Positions 45,411 to 54,309 of a stretch of 64,000 bases of DNA are shown here, one piece after another. The number at the start of each line of letters is the position of its first letter. Position 1 is the stretch's first letter. Origin of the DNA: Mesorhizobium sp. 113-3-3 (GTDB lineage: Bacteria; Pseudomonadota; Alphaproteobacteria; Rhizobiales; Rhizobiaceae); the NCBI RefSeq assembly GCF_016756495.1, contig NZ_AP023243.1, positions 2,732,501 to 2,796,500 on the forward strand. Reading direction: 5' to 3'. The position numbers and the translations under genes were made by a program. The notes beneath the pieces were generated by a model. That model did not search any database. It was not told the DNA's origin and worked only from the letters and a program-made list of their open reading frames with translations.

Positions 45411-45875
45411 ATGACAAACAATTCCATCCGGTTTCGGCCGGCCGAAACCGCTGACGCCCTCGCGATCAGGGACATTGTGCGCGCGGCCTATGGCAAATGG
45501 GTGCCGGTGATCGGCCGCGAGCCGCTGCCGATGCGCGCCGACTATGACAAGGCTGTTGCCGAGCATCCGTTCGAGCTCGCCGTCGCCGACGGCCGTATCG
45601 TCGGCATGATCGAAACCATGCTGGCCGACGACCATCTGTGGATCGAGAATGTCTGCGTCGCGCCGCAGGCGCAGGGCAGGGGGATCGGCCGGCTGCTGCT
45701 GGAGCGGGCCGAGCAGAGGGCGCTTGAAGCGGGCCGCCCGGAGTTGCGCCTGCTGACCAATGGCGCCTTCGAGGCCAATGTGTTGTTGTACAAAAAGCAT
45801 GGCTATACGATCGACCGGGAGGAGCCGTTCATGGGCGGCATGACGGTCTATATGAGCAAGAGATTGACGCGATAG
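45411..45875 (+). CDS. GNAT-family N-acetyltransferase
   Basis: 154 residues from the ATG at 45411 with TGGAG upstream. 'IRFRPAETADALAIRDIVRAAYGKWVPVIGREPLPM' opens the fold, and 'IENVCVAPQAQGRGIGRLLLERAEQRA' is acetyl-CoA binding motif A (Q-x-x-G-x-G). The tail 'LYKKHGYTIDREEPFMGGMTVYMSKRL' is typical of small-molecule GNATs. The acceptor is unknown. Confidence 0.93.
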   Translation: MTNNSIRFRPAETADALAIRDIVRAAYGKWVPVIGREPLPMRADYDKAVAEHPFELAVADGRIVGMIETMLADDHLWIENVCVAPQAQGRGIGRLLLERAEQRALEAGRPELRLLTNGAFEANVLLYKKHGYTIDREEPFMGGMTVYMSKRLTR

Positions 45876-45891
45876 CGGACGAATCGGAGGC

Positions 45892-46290
45892 ATGGATACG
45901 ACGATGGCGGCCAAGGTCAAACTGAGGCAGCTTCCCGGGTCGTACGCGGTTTCGCGGCTCGGAGCGGGCGACAGCATTCCCGGCTGGGCGGACGGGCCGG
46001 GCTTCGTCAGCATCACCAGGACCGACGACGAGCTCTCGATCACCTGCCTGCAGGATCGCGTTCCAGGCACGGTCAAGCACGATGGCGACTGGGTCGCCTT
46101 CAAATTGCAGGGGCCCTTTGCCTTCGACGAAACCGGCATCGTGCTGTCGGTCATCCAGCCGCTGTCGGAAAACGAGCTGGGCATCTTCCTGGTGTCCACG
46201 TTCGACGGCGATCACCTGCTGGTGAAAGCGACGGATCAGGATGCGGCGCGACAGCATCTGGTGGAGGCCGGACACACGCTGCTGTCATGA
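45892..46290 (+). CDS. ACT-domain protein (ACT_7/CASTOR-like)
   Basis: 132 residues. 'KLRQLPGSYAVSRLGAGDSIPGW' and 'FVSITRTDDELSITCLQDRVP' followed by 'FAFDETGIVLSVIQPLSENELGIFLVSTFDGDHLLVKATD' match the ACT_7 pair of small ligand-binding domains, which often bind amino acids. The ATG at 45892 sits very close to GGAGG; the in-frame ATG at 45904 may be used instead. It lies 16 bases after the GNAT gene, so it is probably cotranscribed. Confidence 0.85.
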   Translation: MDTTMAAKVKLRQLPGSYAVSRLGAGDSIPGWADGPGFVSITRTDDELSITCLQDRVPGTVKHDGDWVAFKLQGPFAFDETGIVLSVIQPLSENELGIFLVSTFDGDHLLVKATDQDAARQHLVEAGHTLLS

Positions 46291-46460
46291 TCCTACGCCA
46301 TCGAAACGGCGGGGTTCGCTGGCCCAACGCCTCTGGCTCAATGACTGGCGCGCTGGCTTAACCATTTCGGGGGTTGCGTTTGACAGCGGCGTTTGTGCAT
46401 CGTTATTTCTGAATGGATATGACGGCCGGAACGGCCATCCGGCGCCCCCAAGGAGAAACC

Positions 46461-47894
46461 ATGTCACACAATCTGCAGTTCTACATTGACGGCGCGTGGG
46501 TGGATCCTGTCGTGCCCAGCACGCTCGACGTCATCGATCCGTCGACCGAGGACGCCTTCGCGCAGATCTCGCTCGGCTCCAAGGCCGATGTCGACAAGGC
46601 GGTTGCCGCCGCCAAGCGCGCTTTCAACACATTCGGCTTCACCTCGGTGGAAGAGCGCCTCGACATCCTGAACCGCATCATCGCGGTCTACAAGAAGCGC
46701 TCCAGGGACCTGGCGCTCGCCGTGTCGCGCGAGATGGGCGCGCCGCGCCAGATGGCGCTCGACAGCCAGGTCGGCGTCGGCCAGGCGCATCTGGAGAAGA
46801 TGGCGGAGACGCTGAAGACATTCCAGTTCCGCCACGTCAAAGGGTCTTCGCTGATCGTCAAGGAGCCGATCGGCGTCGTCGGCCTGATCACGCCGTGGAA
46901 CTGGCCGCTGAACCAGATCACCTGCAAGGTCGGCCCGGCGCTCGCCGCCGGCTGCACCATGGTGCTGAAGCCGTCCGAGATCGCGCCGCTCGACGCCATC
47001 ATCTTCGCCGAGATCCTCGACGAGGCCGGCGTGCCGAAAGGTGTGTTCAACCTCGTCAATGGCGACGGCCCCGGCGTCGGCCAGGCGTTGTCCAGCCATC
47101 CCGACGTCGACATGATGTCGTTCACCGGCTCGACGCGGGCCGGCATATTGGTGGCCAAGGCGGCCGCCGACACGGTCAAGCGCGTGCACCAGGAACTGGG
47201 CGGCAAGTCGGCCAACATCCTGTTCCCGGATGTCGATCTCGCCCGCGCCGTCACCAAGGGCGTCGCCGGCTGCTTCGGCAACAGCGGTCAGTCCTGCAAT
47301 GCGCCGACCCGCATGTTCGTGCCGCGCGACCGCCACGACGAGGCCGCCGGTTATGCCAAGGCGGCCGCGGAAAAGTTCGTGGTCGGCCCGGCCGACGGCG
47401 CCAACACCAAGCTTGGCCCTGTCGTCAGCCAGATCCAGTTCGACAAGATCCAGGATCTGATCCAGGCCGGCATCGACGAGGGTGCGACGCTGGTCGCCGG
47501 CGGCCCCGGCCGCCCGGCCGAACTCAACCGCGGCTACTATGTCAGGCCGACCGTATTCGCCGACGTCACCCACGACATGCGCATCGCGCGCGAAGAGATC
47601 TTCGGGCCGGTGCTGGCGATCCTGCCCTATGACACGGTCGAACAGGCGGTCGAGCAGGCCAACGACACCGTCTACGGCCTTGCCTCCTACATCCAGGCCA
47701 AGGACATCCAGAAGGCCCGCGACGTGGCGGCGCGCATGCGCTCCGGCAATGTCTACATCAACTACCCGGCCTGGGACGCCGGCCTGCCCTTCGGCGGCTA
47801 CAAGCAGTCGGGCAATGGCCGCGAATACGCCGAATACGGGCTGGAGGATTTCCTCGAGATCAAGGGCATCGCGGGCTATGAGGCGGCGGAGTAG
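46461..47894 (+). CDS. NAD(P)-dependent aldehyde dehydrogenase
   Basis: 477 residues from the ATG at 46461 with AAGGAG. 'GLITPWNWPLNQI' and 'FTGSTRAGILV' bind the cofactor; 'HQELGGKSANILF' gives the general base Glu245, and 'GNSGQSCNAPTRMFV' the nucleophile Cys279, at the standard 34-residue spacing. 'EEIFGPVLAILPYDT' is also intact. It oxidises an aldehyde to its acid in the cytosol; the substrate cannot be read from sequence. It appears to be a single-gene unit. Confidence 0.95.
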   Translation: MSHNLQFYIDGAWVDPVVPSTLDVIDPSTEDAFAQISLGSKADVDKAVAAAKRAFNTFGFTSVEERLDILNRIIAVYKKRSRDLALAVSREMGAPRQMALDSQVGVGQAHLEKMAETLKTFQFRHVKGSSLIVKEPIGVVGLITPWNWPLNQITCKVGPALAAGCTMVLKPSEIAPLDAIIFAEILDEAGVPKGVFNLVNGDGPGVGQALSSHPDVDMMSFTGSTRAGILVAKAAADTVKRVHQELGGKSANILFPDVDLARAVTKGVAGCFGNSGQSCNAPTRMFVPRDRHDEAAGYAKAAAEKFVVGPADGANTKLGPVVSQIQFDKIQDLIQAGIDEGATLVAGGPGRPAELNRGYYVRPTVFADVTHDMRIAREEIFGPVLAILPYDTVEQAVEQANDTVYGLASYIQAKDIQKARDVAARMRSGNVYINYPAWDAGLPFGGYKQSGNGREYAEYGLEDFLEIKGIAGYEAAE

Positions 47895-47951
47895 ACGTCG
47901 ATAAGGTGCGCCGCGACAGGCGGCGCGCCTGCCAGGGGTCGATAGTTCGAA

Positions 47952-48136
47952 GCCGGCGCCGCCCCTCATCCGCCTGCGGCACCTTCTCCCCGTATAGTGA
48001 CGGGGAGAAGGGAAGCTGCGTTGGCCTCGGCGCTCTTCTTGCGACATTGGTGATTGGCGAAAGCGCCGATGACAGCGTCTTTCTCCCCGTCACTATACGG
48101 GGAGAAATGCCCGGCAGGGCAATGAGGGACAGCGCG
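47952..48136. repeat. MITE-like palindromic repeat, copy 2 (inverted relative to copy 1)
   Basis: The left end carries GCCCCTCATCCGCCTGCGG and CTCCCCGTATAGTGACGGGGAG; the right carries CTCCCCGTCACTATACGGGG and GCCCGGCAGGGCAATGAGGG. The core, read in reverse complement (CATCGGCGCTTTCGCCAATC, then AATGTCGCAAGAAGAGCGCC), aligns with the core of the 44985-45168 copy over about 60 bp. It occupies most of the 420-base gap between the aldehyde dehydrogenase and the toxin-antitoxin promoter. Confidence 0.75.
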
Positions 48137-48264
48137 AACGTCCGGATCTGGGCCTGAAGAAACATCTGTCAGAGCTGAGCCCGGCCGGCAAGGCGAAGGT
48201 GCTGGGCAGGTAGCGGGTACTGGGCGCCGACTTTCCAGAACCCTGGTCTGTTGAGGTCTCATCC

Positions 48265-48305
48265 TTGCCAATTGGCAAATACATGCTATATCTCTGCCAA
48301 TAGCA
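48265..48305 (+). promoter_or_regulatory. Promoter and palindromic operator of the Xre-RES toxin-antitoxin operon
   Basis: TTGCCAATTGGCAA (48265-48278) is a perfect 14-bp palindrome that overlaps a -35-like TTGCCA; TATATC at 48287-48292 follows at 16 bp as the -10. A half-site TGCCAAT recurs at 48295-48301. The antitoxin starts at 48317. This is a good layout for antitoxin autorepression. Confidence 0.7.
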
Positions 48306-48316
48306 GGGTGAGCAAC

Positions 48317-48727
48317 ATGCAGCTTCAGTCCATCGTCACGACGCCGGCCACGGTCGGGTCAGCCATTTCGGAAGAAGAGGCGGGCGCGCTGGCGCGCACC
48401 ACCGTCAATCTGTTCAAGGCGTGGGGCCTCACCGACTTGGAGGCTTGCATCCTGCTTGGCGGCATGTCTGCACGCACCTGGGCACGCTGGAAGGAGGGCG
48501 GCATCGGCCGGATCGACCGCGATTTGCGCACCCGCATGGCGCATTTGATGGGCATCCATAAGGGCCTGCGCTATCTCTTCACCGAGCCGGCACGCGGCTA
48601 TGCCTGGATACGCAAGCCCAATGCCACGTTCGGCGGCCAGTCGGCGCTCGACCTGATGCTGCGCGGCGAAATCTCCGACCTTGCCGCCATGCGCGAATGG
48701 CTCGATGCGGAGCGTGGTGCATGGTGA
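48317..48727 (+). CDS. Xre/MbcA/ParS-type antitoxin
   Basis: 136 residues. The N-terminal part has an Xre-like helix-turn-helix ('LARTTVNLFKAWGLTDLEACILLGGMSARTWARWKEGG') and the C-terminal part the toxin-binding DUF2384-like domain ('MAHLMGIHKGLRYLFTEPARGYAWIRKPNATFGGQSALDLML'). It neutralises the RES toxin encoded next and binds the palindrome upstream. The stop overlaps the toxin start by seven bases. Confidence 0.92.
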   Translation: MQLQSIVTTPATVGSAISEEEAGALARTTVNLFKAWGLTDLEACILLGGMSARTWARWKEGGIGRIDRDLRTRMAHLMGIHKGLRYLFTEPARGYAWIRKPNATFGGQSALDLMLRGEISDLAAMREWLDAERGAW

Positions 48728-49419
48728 GTGGGTTTGCGGTCCGGCGCCGTGTCCACTGGCCCCAGACGTTTCGCATCATCCGCTCCATCCATCCGCCGAT
48801 CGACCTGTTCGAGGACATTGCCGATCCGCGCGACTGGGAGGCGCTGGCCGCCGTCGAGGAGAAGACCAACCCGCGGATCCGGCTGGAGATCGGCGACCTC
48901 GGCAAGGTCGCGGCCGCAAGGCGGGTGTCCGGCCCGGGCGCCAGCTTCGTCATGGCGCCCTTCGTGCATTGTTCGACGCTGCGGCCCGGGCGTTTTTCCG
49001 ATGGCAGCTACGGCCTCTATTATGCCGGCGACAGCGAGGATGTGGCGCTGGCCGAAACCATCCACCACCACCAGAACTTCATGCGCGCCACCAATGAGGA
49101 TCCGGGCTGGACGGCCGACTTTCGCGTGCTGATCGGCAGCGTCGATCGCGACCTCGATGACGTCAACGCGGTGCCCGGCGTGCTCGATCCCGACGATTAC
49201 ACCGCCTCGCAGGCGGAAGGGCGAGCGCTGCGGGCGCAAGGCAGCGACGGGCTTCTCTGGAACAGCGTGCGCATGCCGGAGGGCCAATGCATCGGCATCT
49301 TCTGGCCCGATGTCATTCCCGTTCCGGTGCAGGGCCGGCACTACTCCTATCACTGGGACGGCAAACGCGTGGATTTCGTGCGCCAGCACGATACGGGCAA
49401 GGTCCTGGCGGTCGTGTGA
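48721..49419 (+). CDS. RES-domain toxin (NAD+-depleting type)
   Basis: 232 residues from the ATG at 48721 (GTG 48724 is an alternative). 'FRIIRSIHPPIDLFEDIADP', 'RPGRFSDGSYGLYYAGDSEDVALAETIHHHQNFM' and the C-terminal 'WNSVRMPEGQCIGIFWPDVIP' match RES toxins, named for conserved Arg, Glu and Ser, which hydrolyse or phosphorolyse NAD+. It is a complete-looking pair with the Xre antitoxin, so probably active. Confidence 0.92.
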   Translation: MVSGFAVRRRVHWPQTFRIIRSIHPPIDLFEDIADPRDWEALAAVEEKTNPRIRLEIGDLGKVAAARRVSGPGASFVMAPFVHCSTLRPGRFSDGSYGLYYAGDSEDVALAETIHHHQNFMRATNEDPGWTADFRVLIGSVDRDLDDVNAVPGVLDPDDYTASQAEGRALRAQGSDGLLWNSVRMPEGQCIGIFWPDVIPVPVQGRHYSYHWDGKRVDFVRQHDTGKVLAVV

Positions 49420-49546
49420 CGGGATAGAGGCGCATTCGCTGGGCTCGCGCCCGGCGGCGAGTTTCCGGTTCCTTGCAGCGTTCAGAGAGCGCCATGCTCC
49501 GATCACCCCGAAAAATGGCATGGATTTCCTGCCATATCGGCTCCAC

Positions 49547-49562
49547 CCGATCTATATATCGG
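49547..49562. promoter_or_regulatory. Candidate ArsR operator
   Basis: CCGATCTATATATCGG is a near-perfect palindrome (CCGAT/ATCGG arms) 22 bases upstream of the ArsR-like start codon at 49585, the usual place for an autorepression site. A further ATATCGG half-site lies at about 49534. Confidence 0.55.
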
Positions 49563-49584
49563 TTGAGATCGATGCGAGGTGAAG

Positions 49585-49875
49585 ATGGACCACGACATCA
49601 TATTGAAGGCACTGGCGCATCCGTTTCGACGCGATGTCCTGGCGTGGCTGAAGGAGCCTGAACAGCACTTCGCCGCGCAGGCGCATCCGCTCGAAATGGG
49701 TGTCTGCGCCAGCCAGTTCGACCATCGCGGCCTGGCGCAGTCCAGTGTCTCCGCGCATCTGGCGACGCTGGCGTCGGCCGACCTCGTGACGACGCGGCGG
49801 GTCGGCCAATGGGTGTTCTACAAGCGCAACGAAGAAACCATCGCCGCCTTCCAGGCCGCCTTGTCCGATCTCTGA
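49585..49875 (+). CDS. ArsR-family winged-helix regulator
   Basis: 96 residues from the ATG at 49585 with GCGAGG upstream (GTG 49579 is an alternative). 'ILKALAHPFRRDVLAWLKEP', 'GLAQSSVSAHLATLASADLVTTRRVGQWVFYKRNEETI' show the ArsR winged helix. A lone Cys in 'MGVCASQFDHRG', before the recognition helix, could be a redox or electrophile sensor. The following gene is an old-yellow-enzyme reductase 53 bases away, suggesting control by reactive alkenes or quinones (inference). Confidence 0.9.
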   Translation: MDHDIILKALAHPFRRDVLAWLKEPEQHFAAQAHPLEMGVCASQFDHRGLAQSSVSAHLATLASADLVTTRRVGQWVFYKRNEETIAAFQAALSDL

Positions 49876-49928
49876 CGATTCCGATCTCTGACGATCCTCC
49901 CCCCCCGAATGCATGAAAGGCATTTCTC

Positions 49929-51044
49929 ATGACCACCCTCTTTGATCCCTTGCGGGCCGGCGATCTTGCGCTGGCGAACCGCATCGTCATGGCGCCGCTG
50001 ACGCGCAATCGCTCGCCCAATGCGGTGCCCGGCGACCTCTCGGTGACCTATTACAGCCAGCGCGCCACGGCCGGTCTAATCGTGACCGAAGCCACGGCCA
50101 TCAGCCATCAGGGCCAAGGCTACGCCAACGTGCCCGGCCTTTATGGCGAAGATCAACTGGCCGGCTGGAAGCGCGTCACCGACGCCGTTCACAAGGGCGG
50201 CGGCAAGCTCGTGGTGCAGCTCTGGCACGTCGGACGCATCTCGCACACCACGCTGCAGCCCGGCGGCGGCAAGCCGGTGGCGCCATCGGCGATCAGGGCA
50301 AACTCCAAGACTTTCCTGGTCAAGCCGGATGGCAGCGGCGAGTTCGCCGAGACCTCCGAGCCGCGCGCGCTGGAAACGGCCGAACTGCCCGGCATCGTTG
50401 ATGATTTCCGCCGCGCCGCCAAGGCGGCGATCGAGGTGGCGGGTTTCGACGGCGTCGAGATCCACGGTGCCAACGGCTATCTCCTGGACCAGTTCCTGCG
50501 CTCGGGCACTAACCATCGCGGCGATGATTATGGCGGTTCCATCGAGAATAGGGCGCGCCTATTGTTCGAGGTGGTCGACGCGGTCACGGGCGCCGTCGGC
50601 GCCGGCAGGACCGGAATCAGGCTCTCGCCGGTAACGCCCGCCAACGACGCTTCGGACGCCGATCCGCAGCCGCTGTTCAATCATGTCGTGGCGGGGCTGG
50701 GCAGCCGCGGCCTTGCCTATGTCCATATCGTCGAAGGCGCCACCGGCGGCGCGCGCGACTTCCGCCAGGGCGACAGGCCGTTCGACTATGCGGAGCTCAA
50801 GGCCACCTATCGCCAGGCCGGCGGCGCCGGGGCCTGGCTGGTGAACAACGGCTATGACAAGGACTTGGCTGAAAAGGCCGTCGGGGATGGCTATGCCGAC
50901 CTTGTCGCGTTCGGCAAGCTGTTCATCGCCAATCCCGACCTCGTCAGCCGACTGAAGCGCAATGCCGAACTGAACGCTCCCGACAAGGCGACGTTCTATG
51001 GCGGCGACGCCAGGGGCTATACGGATTACCCGACGGCGGCTTGA
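49929..51044 (+). CDS. Old yellow enzyme family alkene reductase (NemA-like)
   Basis: 371 residues, TIM barrel with FMN. 'MAPLTRNRS', 'GLIVTEATAISHQGQGY', 'LVVQLWHVGRISHTTLQPGG' and 'FDGVEIHGANGYLLDQFL' with 'RGDDYGGSIENRARLLFEVVDAV' match the NemA/XenB subgroup, where H-G-A-N gives the substrate-binding His and Asn. It reduces activated C=C bonds, quinones, nitro compounds or maleimides with NAD(P)H. It is probably induced through the ArsR-like gene upstream. Confidence 0.95.
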   Translation: MTTLFDPLRAGDLALANRIVMAPLTRNRSPNAVPGDLSVTYYSQRATAGLIVTEATAISHQGQGYANVPGLYGEDQLAGWKRVTDAVHKGGGKLVVQLWHVGRISHTTLQPGGGKPVAPSAIRANSKTFLVKPDGSGEFAETSEPRALETAELPGIVDDFRRAAKAAIEVAGFDGVEIHGANGYLLDQFLRSGTNHRGDDYGGSIENRARLLFEVVDAVTGAVGAGRTGIRLSPVTPANDASDADPQPLFNHVVAGLGSRGLAYVHIVEGATGGARDFRQGDRPFDYAELKATYRQAGGAGAWLVNNGYDKDLAEKAVGDGYADLVAFGKLFIANPDLVSRLKRNAELNAPDKATFYGGDARGYTDYPTAA

Positions 51045-51224
51045 GCCGCTCCGGGACGGTTTGCCCTTTCGCTTGCGGCGGAAGGGCAGTCGGTCGCCTG
51101 GTACGACGACCCACGACCGGACTGAACATCGCGCCCGAACGGCGCACAGGCCCATCGCAAGGTAACGCCAGCGGCCGCCGGATAGATTGACGGGATGCGC
51201 CGAGAAGGCGCTCCCGTCGCCACT

Positions 51225-52028
51225 TCAATGCCTGAGAATCTTGCTCAGGAAAGCCCGGCTGCGGTCGGTCCTGGGGTGTGAGAAGAATTCGTCGGGCGTG
51301 CCGCTTTCGACGATGGCGCCGGCGTCCATGAACACCACGCGCTGGGCGACCTTGCGGGCAAAGCCCATCTCATGAGTCACCACCATCATGGTCATGCCTT
51401 CCTCGGCCACCGCCACCATGACGTCGAGCACTTCCGAAATCATCTCGGGGTCGAGCGCCGAGGTCGGTTCGTCGAACAGCATGATCTTGGGCCGCATGCC
51501 CAGGCACCGCGCGATCGCCACGCGCTGCTGCTGGCCGCCGGAGAGTTGTGCGGGATAGGCGTTGACCTTGTCGGCCAGCCCGACCTTGGCCAGCAAGTCG
51601 CGCCCGGCCTTTTCTGCCTCGGCGCGCGGGATCTTGCGGACATGGATCGGGGCCAGCGTGACGTTTTCGAGCGCGGTCTTGTGCGGGTAGAGGTTGAACG
51701 ACTGGAAGACGAAGCCGATCTCGGTGCGCAGCTGCGTCATGTTGGTGGCGGGGTCGCCGACACGTTGGCCGTCGACGATGAGGTCGCCGTCCTTGATCGT
51801 CTCCAGGCCGTTGATGCAGCGGATCAGCGTGCTCTTGCCGGAGCCGCTCGGGCCGCAGACGACGACCACTTCGCGCGGCTCGACGCTCAGCGTGATGTCC
51901 TTCAACACGTTGAGCGCGCCGAACCATTTGTTGACGCCGCGAAAGTCGATCATCCCGGTTTTGGCTGGGCCGGTCTTGGTCGGATTTGGTTGGGTCATAT
52001 TGGCCGGACCTTTGGAGTTGACTGTCAC
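51225..52028 (-). CDS. Polar amino-acid ABC transporter, ATP-binding subunit
   Basis: 267 residues if started at GTG 52028, which overlaps the upstream stop (GTGA) and has GAGG seven bases before it; ATG 51998 would give 257 residues. Walker A 'GPSGSGKST', Q-loop '[11 protein letters not shown]', signature 'LSGGQQQR', Walker B '[13 protein letters not shown]' and the switch His in 'VVTHEMG' are intact. It belongs to the GlnQ/HisP group and powers the two permeases encoded just upstream. Confidence 0.94.
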   Translation of the reverse strand: MTVNSKGPANMTQPNPTKTGPAKTGMIDFRGVNKWFGALNVLKDITLSVEPREVVVVCGPSGSGKSTLIRCINGLETIKDGDLIVDGQRVGDPATNMTQLRTEIGFVFQSFNLYPHKTALENVTLAPIHVRKIPRAEAEKAGRDLLAKVGLADKVNAYPAQLSGGQQQRVAIARCLGMRPKIMLFDEPTSALDPEMISEVLDVMVAVAEEGMTMMVVTHEMGFARKVAQRVVFMDAGAIVESGTPDEFFSHPRTDRSRAFLSKILRH

Positions 52029-52699
52029 AGCTGCACCTCGCCATGCGCCGCGCCCATGCGGCGCTCGAGCCGGCGTGCCAGCATGATCAGCGGATAGCAG
52101 ACGATGAAATAGCCGACGCCGACCAGGAAGAAGACCAAGAGGCCGTTGGGCACACGCTGCACCACCAGCCAGCCGACGCGGGTGAGGTCGGTCAGGCCGA
52201 TCGCCGAGACAACGGACGAATCCTTGATCAGCAGCACATATTGGCCGACCAGCGGCGGCAGCACGATGCGCATCGCCTGCGGCAGCACCACTTGGCGCAT
52301 GCGCTGCCAGCGCGACAGGCCGGATGCCAGTGCTGCCTCGACCTGGCCGGTCGGCACGGAACGGATGCCGGCCGCGACGATCTCGCAGATGAAGCAGGCG
52401 GCGAGATTGGTCAGCGCGATGATGCCGGCGGTGAAGGCGTCGAGCTCGATGCCGAACTCCGGCAGGATGAAGAAGATCAGGAAGATCTGCACCAGGAACG
52501 GCGTGCCGCGGATGAGGTCGACCCAAGCGCCGATGATGCCCGAGATCAGCCTGTTGCCGCCGGTGCGCAGGATGCCGAGGCCGAAGCCGAGCAGGGTGCC
52601 GAGCACCAGGCTGATCAGCGACAGCACCACGGTCATGCCCAAGCCGCGCAGGGCCAGCGGATAGGAGCCGGCGAGGCTGAGGAATTGTTGCCAGATCAT
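52025..52699 (-). CDS. Polar amino-acid ABC transporter permease (HisM/GlnP type), second
   Basis: 224 residues from the ATG at 52699, whose first bases overlap the stop of the preceding permease. Five helices are visible, with the EAA-like loop '[35 protein letters not shown]'. It forms a heteromeric channel with the neighbouring permease. Four-base overlaps on both sides show tight operon structure. Confidence 0.94.
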   Translation of the reverse strand: MIWQQFLSLAGSYPLALRGLGMTVVLSLISLVLGTLLGFGLGILRTGGNRLISGIIGAWVDLIRGTPFLVQIFLIFFILPEFGIELDAFTAGIIALTNLAACFICEIVAAGIRSVPTGQVEAALASGLSRWQRMRQVVLPQAMRIVLPPLVGQYVLLIKDSSVVSAIGLTDLTRVGWLVVQRVPNGLLVFFLVGVGYFIVCYPLIMLARRLERRMGAAHGEVQL

Positions 52700-53367
52700 G
52701 CGCGCGCTCCCGCCGAGCCGAGCCAGCGGCTGGAGACAACGGCCAGTCCCTTCAGGCCGTAGTAGAGCAGGAGGTAGAAGGCGGCGATGGTGAGAAAGCC
52801 CTCCGCCGGCATGAAGCGGTCGGACGCCAGCAGTTGCCCGGCGCGGGTCAGTTCGGCAACCGAGATCAGCGACAGCAGGGCGGAATCCTTGACCAGCACG
52901 ATCGCCTGGCCGAGCAGCGGCGGGATCGTCACCTTGAAGGCTTGTGGCAGCACGACCAGGCGCATGCGCTGGACATAGGTCATGCCGGAAGCGACGCTGG
53001 CCTCGACCTGGCCGCGCGGGATCGACAGGATGCCGGCGCGAATGATCTCGGCGATATAGGCGCCGCTGTTGAGCGACAAAGCGAGGATGCCGACAACGAG
53101 CTCCGGCAGCACGAAGCCGAGCCGGGGCAAGCCGAAATAGAGGAAATAGAGCTGCGCCAGCAGGGGCGTGGCACGCACGGCGTCGATATAGGCCTTGGCC
53201 GGCGCGCGAAACAGCCAGCCGCGCTGCAAATTCATGGCGCACAGCACGATGCCGACGACGAGCGCGCCGACAAAGGAAATCGCCGACAGCCAGACGGTCG
53301 TGACCAGGCCCTGCCCGAACAAAGGCAGATATTCGACGATGGTGCGGAAACTGAAATTTTCGAGCAT
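52696..53367 (-). CDS. Polar amino-acid ABC transporter permease (HisQ/GlnP type), first
   Basis: 223 residues from the ATG at 53367. The frame continues upstream through the AATAGCG repeat, but that part (RYSLFAIRYSLFA) is repeat-encoded and not conserved. '[35 protein letters not shown]' is the ATPase-coupling loop. It is separated from the binding-protein gene by a repeat that can form a hairpin. Confidence 0.94.
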   Translation of the reverse strand: MLENFSFRTIVEYLPLFGQGLVTTVWLSAISFVGALVVGIVLCAMNLQRGWLFRAPAKAYIDAVRATPLLAQLYFLYFGLPRLGFVLPELVVGILALSLNSGAYIAEIIRAGILSIPRGQVEASVASGMTYVQRMRLVVLPQAFKVTIPPLLGQAIVLVKDSALLSLISVAELTRAGQLLASDRFMPAEGFLTIAAFYLLLYYGLKGLAVVSSRWLGSAGARA

Positions 53368-53407
53368 GGCTGTGCGGCGGTGGAGGGGGAAGGGCGAGTA
53401 GAGAGCA

Positions 53408-53520
53408 GCGAATAGGGAATAGCGAATAGCGAATAGCGAGTAGCGAAGAAGGGAGCAGCAGAGCGTGGCCGCAACGGCCATTCCCTATTCGCTACTCCCT
53501 ATTCGCTATTCGCTAATTCC
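53408..53520. repeat. Inverted array of AATAGCG-type heptamers
   Basis: At 53408-53446 the heptamer AATAGCG (with variants AATAGGG and AGTAGCG) repeats five or six times; at 53481-53520 the complementary CGCTATT units are repeated in inverted orientation. About 35 bases separate the arms. In RNA this would form a long hairpin between the binding-protein and permease genes, which could stabilise the upstream mRNA segment or limit permease expression. Confidence 0.75.
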
Positions 53521-54309
53521 TCAGTGATCCTTCTTCCAGGCGTCGGAATTCACCCAGTAGTCGAGGTTCTTCTGCAGGCGGCCGTCGATGGTGACCTGGT
53601 TGAGGAACAGGTTCATCCAGATCAAGAGGTCAGGTTCGTCATAGCGGGTGGCGAAGGCAAGCGGTTCCTTCGACAGAAGATCCGGCATGACGGTGAAGGT
53701 GCCGGCGGGGTAGGCCGTCTGCTGACCCTTGACCGCCGAGATGTCGTTGACGCCGCAATCGGCCTGGCCGTTGTTGACGGCGTCGAGCAGCAGCGGGCCG
53801 CCGCCCTTGTAGCTCTTGATGTCGGCATCGGGGAAGGCGGCCTTGGCTTCCTTCTCGCCGGTGGCGCCGAGCAGAACAGCGATCTTGGTGCCCTTGGCCT
53901 TGCAGTCCTCGGTGGTCTTGAACTTGCTGTCGGCCTTGGTGAAGACGGTGCTGCCCGTGTACATGTAGGGCGTGGTGAAGGCGACCTTCATGCCGCGTGC
54001 CAGCGTCGGCGTCATGTCGGCGACCAGAAGGTCGGCCTTACCGGACAAGAGCGCCGGGATCAGGCCGTCCCAGTCGAAGTCGAGGAATTTGATTTTGACG
54101 CCCATTTCCTTGGCCATCAGCTCGGCCAGTTCTACCGAACTGCCGGTGCGTTCGCCATTGGCGCCGACCAGCGAGAAGGGCGGTCCTTGGGTCTGCACGG
54201 CAACGCGCAATTCGCCGCGCTTGGTGATCTCGTCAAGCGTTCCGGCACTGGCGGCAGCGGTCAAGCCCGCAAGCGCAAGTCCGGCGATGAAAAGTCTGGC
54301 AATCTTCAT
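53521..54309 (-). CDS. Amino-acid ABC transporter substrate-binding protein (family 3)
   Basis: 262 residues from the ATG at 54309 with GGGAGG upstream. The signal peptide 'MKIARLFIAGLALAGLTAAASA' is followed by 'LDEITKRGELRVAVQTQGPPFSLVGANGERTGSSVELAELMAKEMG', the SBP_bac_3 start. It is periplasmic and delivers a polar amino acid to the permeases. The neighbouring saccharopine-dehydrogenase-like gene hints at lysine, an opine or a related secondary amine as ligand (inference). Confidence 0.94.
   Translation of the reverse strand: MKIARLFIAGLALAGLTAAASAGTLDEITKRGELRVAVQTQGPPFSLVGANGERTGSSVELAELMAKEMGVKIKFLDFDWDGLIPALLSGKADLLVADMTPTLARGMKVAFTTPYMYTGSTVFTKADSKFKTTEDCKAKGTKIAVLLGATGEKEAKAAFPDADIKSYKGGGPLLLDAVNNGQADCGVNDISAVKGQQTAYPAGTFTVMPDLLSKEPLAFATRYDEPDLLIWMNLFLNQVTIDGRLQKNLDYWVNSDAWKKDH

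Noticed and set aside
53408..53446. CRISPR or minisatellite with spacers at the AATAGCG array
   Set aside because: The units are contiguous heptamers with no spacers and an inverted partner arm; this is a simple inverted repeat.
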